From: Takakia lepidozioides
Taxonomy: Eukaryota > Streptophyta > Takakiopsida > Takakiales > Takakiaceae
Reading direction: 5' to 3'
Assembly: GCA_030704615.1 (NCBI GenBank)
Contig: CM060734.1
Span: forward strand, 16,370,001-16,430,000
Length of the DNA stretch: 60,000 bases
Shown: in pieces, positions 19,955 through 33,336 of the stretch
How the letters are laid out: each line of letters starts with the position of its first letter
How positions within the stretch are numbered: the first letter of the stretch is position 1
Position numbers and translations under genes: made by a program
Notes under the pieces: generated by a model
Databases searched by the model: none
What the model was told of the DNA's origin: nothing
What the model saw: the letters and a program-made list of their open reading frames with translations, nothing else

Positions 19955-21699
19955 CTCTCCCTCTCTCCCTCTCCCTCTATAAATCTTTGGATTTCATCTG
20001 GCCTTAACCTTTTGAGGTTATTTAGTTTTTCATCCCTGCCTTTTTCATCCAAATCTGGATGATTTTATTTTATTGGATGATGAAACTTAATATACAGAAA
20101 GCTAGAGTTACCGTCTATTTTTTTCATCTAAACTGGATGATCTACATAAATAATGGTTACCTATTATAAAATCCAAGAGAATAATAAAACTACCATCATA
20201 AATGATGGCTGTTATTAAACCTAAACCTATACCATAACCCTAAAAGATACATTTCTATGGGATGTCATCCAGTGACAAAATGCCTATCTTGGTAAAATGT
20301 GATATTTCATCCATCCTGGATGAAAAATCGGGAAGTTTTGCCCTAAGCAGGCCGACACACTTCAAGCACTGAACTCGTGCTTCAGTGAACCTTGATGATG
20401 CGCCGTATAAACCTGCTCCCCTGCTGCTACATGGTACTCGTGATTGCTGGCTCTTGGGATGCGCAGTGGTGGTTAAACAGATTCTTCTATGGCAGACGAC
20501 AAAGCCGTGATTGCTCTGATCAGGAACTCATGGTTCTTTATTTTGCAGCGGCGCTTTTACTCCTTGTTGGGAAGTACTCTATCCCTATTTATCTACAGAT
20601 TACTTGTTGCTCTCTCTTCGTGTATGAGCCACTCTCTAGCTGTGAACGCTTCTACTCTGATTGCGTTCTGTTGGAGACAATCTGTTGGACGCCATGGCGC
20701 AGGGCATACCACAAACACTCAAGGTTTTTTGAGTTTACCATTGCTTGAATTGTGATATGTACTTGCTTTAGAATTCAACACTGACATGGATAGCAACTGT
20801 GAAGACCTGCCACTTACCTGCTGCATCCTCACTAACACACATCGCTATGTGGTGGTTTTTGGGACGGGCACAGGTGAGGGTCTTCACTTGTCTTGATTTC
20901 TTGAAGCTTGCAGTTCCTGTTCTTGCAAGTGTGGATACTGCTGCTGCCTAAGCTGCTGATGCCATCTGCTGTTTCAAACTGCCACCATGCCGCTTCAGAC
21001 CTGCTCCAAGATTTCTCCAATGAGGATCTGCTTCTCTCCTTACCCCTGTTTACGGTTTTTTACAACCACATTTGCATGTGTAGGAGTTTAGCTATGAAGG
21101 ATACAAGGATACAAAATAGCAGTTATTACTTTGACTGCCTTGATACTTGGCTCTGAAATGAGAACTCTTGGTATGACTCTGATGGATCAAAAGGATAGGC
21201 TTTGATAGATAACACACATTCTTCAAGGCCCTCATATCATTTTGGTTTCATGGCTTGATAACAAACAGGGGTTTCTGAGCTGCTCTTTCACCTTGGCAGA
21301 ACTACTTTATGTGGCCTTAAAATACCATTCTAGGCCTATACCTGCTTAAGGGGGCTCTACACTGTTGTTTCTTCTTCCTTTTTAAGAATCTTGCTTATAT
21401 CTTGGTTCTAAAACATCATCTTCAAACCAAACCTGCAATCTGGTTTTTGAAATGAGTTTAAAATGGATTCTTGAGATGATGATGTGTACTATGGTGCTTT
21501 CATGATATGAATGACCTAGAATCCCACCCTCCCGCCCTGTTTTTTCAGAGACCCTGAAATGTAATTGGGTATTCAAATGAGATTGTAAACATGAAAGAGA
21601 ATGTTAGATGGTGCCCTGTAAAGGGCTGTTTTGTCTTTCAATGACAATGACCTTAGCGGTCTTGTCCATGTCTTGACATGACATGTATATCTTCCCTCT
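19955..21699 (+). repeat. Long direct repeat, right copy (pseudo-LTR)
   Basis: Near-identical to 13977-15721, with TATAAAT at 19978. The 122 bases after it (21700-21821) join it to the tandem array and contain GCTGCTCACAAAAA, also seen after the third copy at 41950. Confidence 0.9.
20489..20951 (+). CDS. Three-exon ORF inside the right long repeat
   Basis: Same exon structure and early stop as the left copy, at 20489-20723, 20772-20873 and 20914-20951. I saw no substitution within the exons, so it adds no independent evidence for coding. Confidence 0.45.
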
Positions 21700-22017
21700 T
21701 TTTTTTGCTGCTCACAAAAATAAACAAACCACAAGGGAGAGAGGGTGCAGAAAAAGTTAAAAAGTTTGTACTCATAAGACGTTGTTTGTCGTAGCCTTGT
21801 GGCCATTGAGCCCGCACCCAGTTTGAGCGGAAACAAAAGGGACAGAACCTGCCTCTGTCAGGGGCTGACGTTGGTAGTAAGACTTACCTTCATATATAGA
21901 ATTAATCTGGGTTTTCCAGATATCCTCTAGAAATCCCTTCACACAAACTGCTGTGTGTGATTTGCCCAATAACTAGGCCTCAGGAGGGCCTGGGCTTTTG
22001 GCTCAGCCTTGAGACTT

Positions 22018-22446
22018 TCAAAGTTGGTAAACAGAGGTACAGGCACAATTCCCTTGATAGATTTGAAAGAGAGCGTCTCTTTGGTGAGAGAACCCCGGAC
22101 AGTGTATTAGAAAATGAGTACTGTCTTCAGATTGCCCACACAACGGGCAATTGCACTCTCCCTTTCCTCTTTGCTTCTGTCTGCTGTTCAAAGGTAGGCT
22201 TCCTGCTCTGAGTTTAAATTTCAGTCTAGTGCCGAGAGTGGGTAGACCCTTGAGGTCATCCAAGATGTCCTCCCCCATGTCACTGACTGGAAACAAGTTC
22301 AGGGAAGTTTTCTGCCTAACTTCATTTTCATCAGACAATCTCATGGCAACAGACATGGCTTTGGACACTACAGCCTCTAAGTCAGATTTATCAACCCATA
22401 TTGCAGATCCGTACTCCAAGGCAGGTCTAATAATGCGACAAATCAT
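22018..22446 (-). pseudogene. LINE-type RT C-terminus, array unit 1
   Basis: The 142-codon frame starts MICRIIRPALEYGSAIWV, the end of a non-LTR RT thumb. It ends with a Cys/His cluster, CNCPLCGQSEDSTHFLIHCP, typical of the zf-RVT region of plant LINEs. The RT catalytic core is absent, so it is a fragment. The following frame, GKSHTAVCVKGFLEDIWK, may be its continuation. It lies downstream, in the same sense, of the diverged long-repeat sequence of the unit. Confidence 0.8.
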
Positions 22447-23655
22447 GGTTTTCTTAACCTCGGAGTTGACCCCTCTGCAGAAAAAGTTAAAAAGAGAGAG
22501 GGAAGATACTTTTTGTCATGTCAAGACAAGGACAGGACCCCCAGGGTCGTTGTCATGAAAGAATAATCAGACATATCAGCCACTTACCAGTGGCACCATC
22601 CATCAATCATCAAGCTTAGAAAATCCATAATTACATCCATGCACAATAATGTGTTCATGTCAGTATTATTCATAACCCAAAGAGTATGCCACTGATGCTG
22701 ATTGACCACCAGTCATGATCATGATACACATTCAGAGGTCTGGGTGGGATGGCGGGTACTTGGCCATATTTTGGCCTTGATGTATTGCGGGTCAAATGGT
22801 CATACAGATTTACTATCCGCAAGCTGTAATCCAAGCATACTTACTCAAACCCCATGGGTGTCATGGAGGGTTTTTTTTCCAAAACAAAAAGAACAAGAAG
22901 AACACTTGGACATCACAGATTTAAATATCTTGCCCTGCTAGTATTTGTTTAGACTGGTCTGCAGCACAGCTTGCCCCCACAGGGGAGGTGGATATGTCTG
23001 GTAAGTTTTCCAGAATACCCCTATACCTTTATTTCTTGCTACAGCTGAAAATCAAAGTTCGTGACCCAGCAAGGTAAAGATAAAGGACTGCATACACATC
23101 ATGTGACAGTATATAATACTATCAGTACATCCTATTCACATCATTCCACATTTGACCATGTCATTACACCATGTCCAGGGGGTATTTCCACTTGACCACC
23201 CTGGCTGCCTCAAAAACCAGTTACCAGTTATATATTGCTGTCATATTTCATTGTCAGCCGAATATCCACAGGCATAATCTTCACCATACCCTGCCCTAAG
23301 CATCTAGCTGACAAAGACATCCGGGTTGGAACATAACAGGAGCCAACATGGGTACCCGAATAGCTGCAACAAACAATTCCTTGCAGCCTCTCAAATTGTT
23401 TCCAACTACCATAAGGTAAGCAAAGCAAACTAGGGCCTGGAAAATAGATGTGTGTCTCTCACACAAGCCATCATAAACCCGGCTGTCACAACAAAGTAGA
23501 GGTCTTCCATTGGCTGGGCCGAAAATAGCCCATCGTAGAAAGCATTACACTTGTTCTTCAAAAATAAATGAAGGAAAGAGGTAGGAAGAAAAACCATAGA
23601 GTAGTTTAGTTTTTCAACATTTTAAGATACATCAGAATATTAAGTGGAAGCCCTC

Positions 23656-23751
23656 ACCTGTGTCCGTCCCAAAAACAACCACAACGCATTGTGAGTTAGT
23701 GAGGATGCACGAGGTGAGTAGCAGGCTTCCACACTTGCTATCGAGTTCAAA
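23656..23751 (-). other. Exon-like block shared with the long repeats (array unit 1)
   Basis: The - strand encodes TSCILTNSQCVVVVFGTDT followed by the donor GTGAGG, directly comparable to exon 2 of the long-repeat ORF (CCILTNTHRYVVVFGTGT, GTGAGG). It recurs in all eight units. A stop lies just upstream in frame, and I could not connect it to a downstream exon in phase, so I do not claim a working gene. Confidence 0.55.
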
Positions 23752-24195
23752 TACACTTCAATCTAAGCACAAAGAATGCCAAAGAAAGCAGGGAAGCAAA
23801 ACAAACAGAAAAAAGAACCTTTTTTACTGTTTGGGGGAGAGTCGTCATCTCTCCACAAGCCTAACCGTGCAGGGAGGACTCCGCCAGCACCACAGCACTG
23901 CTACCTTAACCAAAGCAAAGTCTTGCCAAGCACAAGAAAAAAGAGCTTGATCTCAAAAGGTAGGGTTTATAAAGGGAGGGAGAGAGACTTCCTTGTTCTT
24001 TTGAGCGGAAACAAAAGGGACAGAACCTGCCTCTGTCAGGGGCTGACGTTGGTAGTAAGACTTACCTTCATATATAGAATTAATCTGGGTTTTCCAGATA
24101 TCCTCTAGAAATCCCTTCACACAAACTGCTGTGTGTGATTTGCCCAATAACTAGGCCTCAGGAGGGCCTGGGCTTTTGGCTCAGCCTTGAGACTT

Positions 24196-24624
24196 TCAAA
24201 GTTGGTAAACAGAGGTACAGGCACAATTCCCTTGATAGATTTGAAAGAGAGCGTCTCTTTGGTGAGAGAACCCCGGACAGTGTATTAGAAAATGAGTACT
24301 GTCTTCAGATTGCCCACACAACGGGCAATTGCACTCTCCCTTTCCTCTTTGCTTCTGTCTGCTGTTCAAAGGTAGGCTTCCTGCTCTGAGTTTAAATTTC
24401 AGTCTAGTGCCGAGAGTGGGTAGACCCTTGAGGTCATCCAAGATGTCCTCCCCCATGTCACTGACTGGAAACAAGTTCAGGGAAGTTTTCTGCCTAACTT
24501 CATTTTCATCAGACAATCTCATGGCAACAGACATGGCTTTGGACACTACAGCCTCTAAGTCAGATTTATCAACCCATATTGCAGATCCGTACTCCAAGGC
24601 AGGTCTAATAATGCGACAAATCAT
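24196..24624 (-). pseudogene. LINE-type RT C-terminus, array unit 2
   Basis: Identical in translation to the unit 1 copy. Confidence 0.8.
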
Positions 24625-26373
24625 GGTTTTCTTAACCTCGGAGTTGACCCCTCTGCAGAAAAAGTTAAAAAGAGAGAGGGAAGATACTTTTTGTCATGTC
24701 AAGACAAGGACAGGACCCCCAGGGTCGTTGTCATGAAAGAATAATCAGACATATCAGCCACTTACCAGTGGCACCATCCATCAATCATCAAGCTTAGAAA
24801 ATCCATAATTACATCCATGCACAATAATGTGTTCATGTCAGTATTATTCATAACCCAAAGAGTATGCCACTGATGCTGATTGACCACCAGTCATGATCAT
24901 GATACACATTCAGAGGTCTGGGTGGGATGGCGGGTACTTGGCCATATTTTGGCCTTGATGTATTGCGGGTCAAATGGTCATACAGATTTACTATCCGCAA
25001 GCTGTAATCCAAGCATACTTACTCAAACCCCATGGGTGTCATGGAGGGTTTTTTTTCCAAAACAAAAAGAACAAGAAGAACACTTGGACATCACAGATTT
25101 AAATATCTTGCCCTGCTAGTATTTGTTTAGACTGGTCTGCAGCACAGCTTGCCCCCACAGGGGAGGTGGATATGTCTGGTAAGTTTTCCAGAATACCCCT
25201 ATACCTTTATTTCTTGCTACAGCTGAAAATCAAAGTTCGTGACCCAGCAAGGTAAAGATAAAGGACTGCATACACATCATGTGACAGTATATAATACTAT
25301 CAGTACATCCTATTCACATCATTCCACATTTGACCATGTCATTACACCATGTCCAGGGGGTATTTCCACTTGACCACCCTGGCTGCCTCAAAAACCAGTT
25401 ACCAGTTATATATTGCTGTCATATTTCATTGTCAGCCGAATATCCACAGGCATAATCTTCACCATACCCTGCCCTAAGCATCTAGCTGACAAAGACATCC
25501 GGGTTGGAACATAACAGGAGCCAACATGGGTACCCGAATAGCTGCAACAAACAATTCCTTGCAGCCTCTCAAATTGTTTCCAACTACCATAAGGTAAGCA
25601 AAGCAAACTAGGGCCTGGAAAATAGATGTGTGTCTCTCACACAAGCCATCATAAACCCGGCTGTCACAACAAAGTAGAGGTCTTCCATTGGCTGGGCCGA
25701 AAATAGCCCATCGTAGAAAGCATTACACTTGTTCTTCAAAAATAAATGAAGGAAAGAGGTAGGAAGAAAAACCATAGAGTAGTTTAGTTTTTCAACATTT
25801 TAAGATACATCAGAATATTAAGTGGAAGCCCTCACCTGTGTCCGTCCCAAAAACAACCACAACGCATTGTGAGTTAGTGAGGATGCACGAGGTGAGTAGC
25901 AGGCTTCCACACTTGCTATCGAGTTCAAATACACTTCAATCTAAGCACAAAGAATGCCAAAGAAAGCAGGGAAGCAAAACAAACAGAAAAAAGAACCTTT
26001 TTTACTGTTTGGGGGAGAGTCGTCATCTCTCCACAAGCCTAACCGTGCAGGGAGGACTCCGCCAGCACCACAGCACTGCTACCTTAACCAAAGCAAAGTC
26101 TTGCCAAGCACAAGAAAAAAGAGCTTGATCTCAAAAGGTAGGGTTTATAAAGGGAGGGAGAGAGACTTCCTTGTTCTTTTGAGCGGAAACAAAAGGGACA
26201 GAACCTGCCTCTGTCAGGGGCTGACGTTGGTAGTAAGACTTACCTTCATATATAGAATTAATCTGGGTTTTCCAGATATCCTCTAGAAATCCCTTCACAC
26301 AAACTGCTGTGTGTGATTTGCCCAATAACTAGGCCTCAGGAGGGCCTGGGCTTTTGGCTCAGCCTTGAGACTT

Positions 26374-26802
26374 TCAAAGTTGGTAAACAGAGGTACAGGC
26401 ACAATTCCCTTGATAGATTTGAAAGAGAGCGTCTCTTTGGTGAGAGAACCCCGGACAGTGTATTAGAAAATGAGTACTGTCTTCAGATTGCCCACACAAC
26501 GGGCAATTGCACTCTCCCTTTCCTCTTTGCTTCTGTCTGCTGTTCAAAGGTAGGCTTCCTGCTCTGAGTTTAAATTTCAGTCTAGTGCCGAGAGTGGGTA
26601 GACCCTTGAGGTCATCCAAGATGTCCTCCCCCATGTCACTGACTGGAAACAAGTTCAGGGAAGTTTTCTGCCTAACTTCATTTTCATCAGACAATCTCAT
26701 GGCAACAGACATGGCTTTGGACACTACAGCCTCTAAGTCAGATTTATCAACCCATATTGCAGATCCGTACTCCAAGGCAGGTCTAATAATGCGACAAATC
26801 AT
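26374..26802 (-). pseudogene. LINE-type RT C-terminus, array unit 3
   Basis: Identical in translation to the unit 1 copy. This unit also carries the private C at 28017. Confidence 0.8.
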
Positions 26803-28551
26803 GGTTTTCTTAACCTCGGAGTTGACCCCTCTGCAGAAAAAGTTAAAAAGAGAGAGGGAAGATACTTTTTGTCATGTCAAGACAAGGACAGGACCCCCAG
26901 GGTCGTTGTCATGAAAGAATAATCAGACATATCAGCCACTTACCAGTGGCACCATCCATCAATCATCAAGCTTAGAAAATCCATAATTACATCCATGCAC
27001 AATAATGTGTTCATGTCAGTATTATTCATAACCCAAAGAGTATGCCACTGATGCTGATTGACCACCAGTCATGATCATGATACACATTCAGAGGTCTGGG
27101 TGGGATGGCGGGTACTTGGCCATATTTTGGCCTTGATGTATTGCGGGTCAAATGGTCATACAGATTTACTATCCGCAAGCTGTAATCCAAGCATACTTAC
27201 TCAAACCCCATGGGTGTCATGGAGGGTTTTTTTTCCAAAACAAAAAGAACAAGAAGAACACTTGGACATCACAGATTTAAATATCTTGCCCTGCTAGTAT
27301 TTGTTTAGACTGGTCTGCAGCACAGCTTGCCCCCACAGGGGAGGTGGATATGTCTGGTAAGTTTTCCAGAATACCCCTATACCTTTATTTCTTGCTACAG
27401 CTGAAAATCAAAGTTCGTGACCCAGCAAGGTAAAGATAAAGGACTGCATACACATCATGTGACAGTATATAATACTATCAGTACATCCTATTCACATCAT
27501 TCCACATTTGACCATGTCATTACACCATGTCCAGGGGGTATTTCCACTTGACCACCCTGGCTGCCTCAAAAACCAGTTACCAGTTATATATTGCTGTCAT
27601 ATTTCATTGTCAGCCGAATATCCACAGGCATAATCTTCACCATACCCTGCCCTAAGCATCTAGCTGACAAAGACATCCGGGTTGGAACATAACAGGAGCC
27701 AACATGGGTACCCGAATAGCTGCAACAAACAATTCCTTGCAGCCTCTCAAATTGTTTCCAACTACCATAAGGTAAGCAAAGCAAACTAGGGCCTGGAAAA
27801 TAGATGTGTGTCTCTCACACAAGCCATCATAAACCCGGCTGTCACAACAAAGTAGAGGTCTTCCATTGGCTGGGCCGAAAATAGCCCATCGTAGAAAGCA
27901 TTACACTTGTTCTTCAAAAATAAATGAAGGAAAGAGGTAGGAAGAAAAACCATAGAGTAGTTTAGTTTTTCAACATTTTAAGATACATCAGAATATTAAG
28001 TGGAAGCCCTCACCTGCGTCCGTCCCAAAAACAACCACAACGCATTGTGAGTTAGTGAGGATGCACGAGGTGAGTAGCAGGCTTCCACACTTGCTATCGA
28101 GTTCAAATACACTTCAATCTAAGCACAAAGAATGCCAAAGAAAGCAGGGAAGCAAAACAAACAGAAAAAAGAACCTTTTTTACTGTTTGGGGGAGAGTCG
28201 TCATCTCTCCACAAGCCTAACCGTGCAGGGAGGACTCCGCCAGCACCACAGCACTGCTACCTTAACCAAAGCAAAGTCTTGCCAAGCACAAGAAAAAAGA
28301 GCTTGATCTCAAAAGGTAGGGTTTATAAAGGGAGGGAGAGAGACTTCCTTGTTCTTTTGAGCGGAAACAAAAGGGACAGAACCTGCCTCTGTCAGGGGCT
28401 GACGTTGGTAGTAAGACTTACCTTCATATATAGAATTAATCTGGGTTTTCCAGATATCCTCTAGAAATCCCTTCACACAAACTGCTGTGTGTGATTTGCC
28501 CAATAACTAGGCCTCAGGAGGGCCTGGGCTTTTGGCTCAGCCTTGAGACTT

Positions 28552-28980
28552 TCAAAGTTGGTAAACAGAGGTACAGGCACAATTCCCTTGATAGATTTGA
28601 AAGAGAGCGTCTCTTTGGTGAGAGAACCCCGGACAGTGTATTAGAAAATGAGTACTGTCTTCAGATTGCCCACACAACGGGCAATTGCACTCTCCCTTTC
28701 CTCTTTGCTTCTGTCTGCTGTTCAAAGGTAGGCTTCCTGCTCTGAGTTTAAATTTCAGTCTAGTGCCGAGAGTGGGTAGACCCTTGAGGTCATCCAAGAT
28801 GTCCTCCCCCATGTCACTGACTGGAAACAAGTTCAGGGAAGTTTTCTGCCTAACTTCATTTTCATCAGACAATCTCATGGCAACAGACATGGCTTTGGAC
28901 ACTACAGCCTCTAAGTCAGATTTATCAACCCATATTGCAGATCCGTACTCCAAGGCAGGTCTAATAATGCGACAAATCAT
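28552..28980 (-). pseudogene. LINE-type RT C-terminus, array unit 4
   Basis: Identical in translation to the unit 1 copy. Confidence 0.8.
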
Positions 28981-30729
28981 GGTTTTCTTAACCTCGGAGT
29001 TGACCCCTCTGCAGAAAAAGTTAAAAAGAGAGAGGGAAGATACTTTTTGTCATGTCAAGACAAGGACAGGACCCCCAGGGTCGTTGTCATGAAAGAATAA
29101 TCAGACATATCAGCCACTTACCAGTGGCACCATCCATCAATCATCAAGCTTAGAAAATCCATAATTACATCCATGCACAATAATGTGTTCATGTCAGTAT
29201 TATTCATAACCCAAAGAGTATGCCACTGATGCTGATTGACCACCAGTCATGATCATGATACACATTCAGAGGTCTGGGTGGGATGGCGGGTACTTGGCCA
29301 TATTTTGGCCTTGATGTATTGCGGGTCAAATGGTCATACAGATTTACTATCCGCAAGCTGTAATCCAAGCATACTTACTCAAACCCCATGGGTGTCATGG
29401 AGGGTTTTTTTTCCAAAACAAAAAGAACAAGAAGAACACTTGGACATCACAGATTTAAATATCTTGCCCTGCTAGTATTTGTTTAGACTGGTCTGCAGCA
29501 CAGCTTGCCCCCACAGGGGAGGTGGATATGTCTGGTAAGTTTTCCAGAATACCCCTATACCTTTATTTCTTGCTACAGCTGAAAATCAAAGTTCGTGACC
29601 CAGCAAGGTAAAGATAAAGGACTGCATACACATCATGTGACAGTATATAATACTATCAGTACATCCTATTCACATCATTCCACATTTGACCATGTCATTA
29701 CACCATGTCCAGGGGGTATTTCCACTTGACCACCCTGGCTGCCTCAAAAACCAGTTACCAGTTATATATTGCTGTCATATTTCATTGTCAGCCGAATATC
29801 CACAGGCATAATCTTCACCATACCCTGCCCTAAGCATCTAGCTGACAAAGACATCCGGGTTGGAACATAACAGGAGCCAACATGGGTACCCGAATAGCTG
29901 CAACAAACAATTCCTTGCAGCCTCTCAAATTGTTTCCAACTACCATAAGGTAAGCAAAGCAAACTAGGGCCTGGAAAATAGATGTGTGTCTCTCACACAA
30001 GCCATCATAAACCCGGCTGTCACAACAAAGTAGAGGTCTTCCATTGGCTGGGCCGAAAATAGCCCATCGTAGAAAGCATTACACTTGTTCTTCAAAAATA
30101 AATGAAGGAAAGAGGTAGGAAGAAAAACCATAGAGTAGTTTAGTTTTTCAACATTTTAAGATACATCAGAATATTAAGTGGAAGCCCTCACCTGTGTCCG
30201 TCCCAAAAACAACCACAACGCATTGTGAGTTAGTGAGGATGCACGAGGTGAGTAGCAGGCTTCCACACTTGCTATCGAGTTCAAATACACTTCAATCTAA
30301 GCACAAAGAATGCCAAAGAAAGCAGGGAAGCAAAACAAACAGAAAAAAGAACCTTTTTTACTGTTTGGGGGAGAGTCGTCATCTCTCCACAAGCCTAACC
30401 GTGCAGGGAGGACTCCGCCAGCACCACAGCACTGCTACCTTAACCAAAGCAAAGTCTTGCCAAGCACAAGAAAAAAGAGCTTGATCTCAAAAGGTAGGGT
30501 TTATAAAGGGAGGGAGAGAGACTTCCTTGTTCTTTTGAGCGGAAACAAAAGGGACAGAACCTGCCTCTGTCAGGGGCTGACGTTGGTAGTAAGACTTACC
30601 TTCATATATAGAATTAATCTGGGTTTTCCAGATATCCTCTAGAAATCCCTTCACACAAACTGCTGTGTGTGATTTGCCCAATAACTAGGCCTCAGGAGGG
30701 CCTGGGCTTTTGGCTCAGCCTTGAGACTT

Positions 30730-31158
30730 TCAAAGTTGGTAAACAGAGGTACAGGCACAATTCCCTTGATAGATTTGAAAGAGAGCGTCTCTTTGGTGAG
30801 AGAACCCCGGACAGTGTATTAGAAAATGAGTACTGTCTTCAGATTGCCCACACAACGGGCAATTGCACTCTCCCTTTCCTCTTTGCTTCTGTCTGCTGTT
30901 CAAAGGTAGGCTTCCTGCTCTGAGTTTAAATTTCAGTCTAGTGCCGAGAGTGGGTAGACCCTTGAGGTCATCCAAGATGTCCTCCCCCATGTCACTGACT
31001 GGAAACAAGTTCAGGGAAGTTTTCTGCCTAACTTCATTTTCATCAGACAATCTCATGGCAACAGACATGGCTTTGGACACTACAGCCTCTAAGTCAGATT
31101 TATCAACCCATATTGCAGATCCGTACTCCAAGGCAGGTCTAATAATGCGACAAATCAT
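30730..31158 (-). pseudogene. LINE-type RT C-terminus, array unit 5
   Basis: Identical in translation to the unit 1 copy. Confidence 0.8.
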
Positions 31159-32907
31159 GGTTTTCTTAACCTCGGAGTTGACCCCTCTGCAGAAAAAGTT
31201 AAAAAGAGAGAGGGAAGATACTTTTTGTCATGTCAAGACAAGGACAGGACCCCCAGGGTCGTTGTCATGAAAGAATAATCAGACATATCAGCCACTTACC
31301 AGTGGCACCATCCATCAATCATCAAGCTTAGAAAATCCATAATTACATCCATGCACAATAATGTGTTCATGTCAGTATTATTCATAACCCAAAGAGTATG
31401 CCACTGATGCTGATTGACCACCAGTCATGATCATGATACACATTCAGAGGTCTGGGTGGGATGGCGGGTACTTGGCCATATTTTGGCCTTGATGTATTGC
31501 GGGTCAAATGGTCATACAGATTTACTATCCGCAAGCTGTAATCCAAGCATACTTACTCAAACCCCATGGGTGTCATGGAGGGTTTTTTTTCCAAAACAAA
31601 AAGAACAAGAAGAACACTTGGACATCACAGATTTAAATATCTTGCCCTGCTAGTATTTGTTTAGACTGGTCTGCAGCACAGCTTGCCCCCACAGGGGAGG
31701 TGGATATGTCTGGTAAGTTTTCCAGAATACCCCTATACCTTTATTTCTTGCTACAGCTGAAAATCAAAGTTCGTGACCCAGCAAGGTAAAGATAAAGGAC
31801 TGCATACACATCATGTGACAGTATATAATACTATCAGTACATCCTATTCACATCATTCCACATTTGACCATGTCATTACACCATGTCCAGGGGGTATTTC
31901 CACTTGACCACCCTGGCTGCCTCAAAAACCAGTTACCAGTTATATATTGCTGTCATATTTCATTGTCAGCCGAATATCCACAGGCATAATCTTCACCATA
32001 CCCTGCCCTAAGCATCTAGCTGACAAAGACATCCGGGTTGGAACATAACAGGAGCCAACATGGGTACCCGAATAGCTGCAACAAACAATTCCTTGCAGCC
32101 TCTCAAATTGTTTCCAACTACCATAAGGTAAGCAAAGCAAACTAGGGCCTGGAAAATAGATGTGTGTCTCTCACACAAGCCATCATAAACCCGGCTGTCA
32201 CAACAAAGTAGAGGTCTTCCATTGGCTGGGCCGAAAATAGCCCATCGTAGAAAGCATTACACTTGTTCTTCAAAAATAAATGAAGGAAAGAGGTAGGAAG
32301 AAAAACCATAGAGTAGTTTAGTTTTTCAACATTTTAAGATACATCAGAATATTAAGTGGAAGCCCTCACCTGTGTCCGTCCCAAAAACAACCACAACGCA
32401 TTGTGAGTTAGTGAGGATGCACGAGGTGAGTAGCAGGCTTCCACACTTGCTATCGAGTTCAAATACACTTCAATCTAAGCACAAAGAATGCCAAAGAAAG
32501 CAGGGAAGCAAAACAAACAGAAAAAAGAACCTTTTTTACTGTTTGGGGGAGAGTCGTCATCTCTCCACAAGCCTAACCGTGCAGGGAGGACTCCGCCAGC
32601 ACCACAGCACTGCTACCTTAACCAAAGCAAAGTCTTGCCAAGCACAAGAAAAAAGAGCTTGATCTCAAAAGGTAGGGTTTATAAAGGGAGGGAGAGAGAC
32701 TTCCTTGTTCTTTTGAGCGGAAACAAAAGGGACAGAACCTGCCTCTGTCAGGGGCTGACGTTGGTAGTAAGACTTACCTTCATATATAGAATTAATCTGG
32801 GTTTTCCAGATATCCTCTAGAAATCCCTTCACACAAACTGCTGTGTGTGATTTGCCCAATAACTAGGCCTCAGGAGGGCCTGGGCTTTTGGCTCAGCCTT
32901 GAGACTT

Positions 32908-33336
32908 TCAAAGTTGGTAAACAGAGGTACAGGCACAATTCCCTTGATAGATTTGAAAGAGAGCGTCTCTTTGGTGAGAGAACCCCGGACAGTGTATTAG
33001 AAAATGAGTACTGTCTTCAGATTGCCCACACAACGGGCAATTGCACTCTCCCTTTCCTCTTTGCTTCTGTCTGCTGTTCAAAGGTAGGCTTCCTGCTCTG
33101 AGTTTAAATTTCAGTCTAGTGCCGAGAGTGGGTAGACCCTTGAGGTCATCCAAGATGTCCTCCCCCATGTCACTGACTGGAAACAAGTTCAGGGAAGTTT
33201 TCTGCCTAACTTCATTTTCATCAGACAATCTCATGGCAACAGACATGGCTTTGGACACTACAGCCTCTAAGTCAGATTTATCAACCCATATTGCAGATCC
33301 GTACTCCAAGGCAGGTCTAATAATGCGACAAATCAT
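32908..33336 (-). pseudogene. LINE-type RT C-terminus, array unit 6
   Basis: Identical in translation to the unit 1 copy. Confidence 0.8.

Larger units (their letters stand above)
13977..21699 (+). mobile_element. Retroelement with 1.75-kb direct repeats and Penelope-like RT
   Basis: Two 1,745-bp direct repeats (13977-15721 and 19955-21699, offset 5,978) differ at only a few positions I could find (for example G/T near 14177, G/A near 15541). Between them lie a gag-like ORF, an inverted block with an Arg/Gly-rich stretch and RT fingers, and the RT palm. I see no tRNA primer site after the left repeat and no clear polypurine tract before the right one, so this is not a standard LTR retrotransposon. 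Penelope-like elements with pseudo-LTRs containing introns are the best match. No GIY-YIG endonuclease is evident. Confidence 0.65.

Noticed and set aside
13977-21699. Ordinary LTR retrotransposon
   Set aside because: No tRNA-complementary primer site, no clear polypurine tract, no integrase, and an RT of a different type.
23430-23549. Exon encoding FYDGLFSAQPMEDLYFVV on the - strand of the array unit
   Set aside because: It looks protein-like, but I could not join it in phase to the upstream exon block with standard splice sites.
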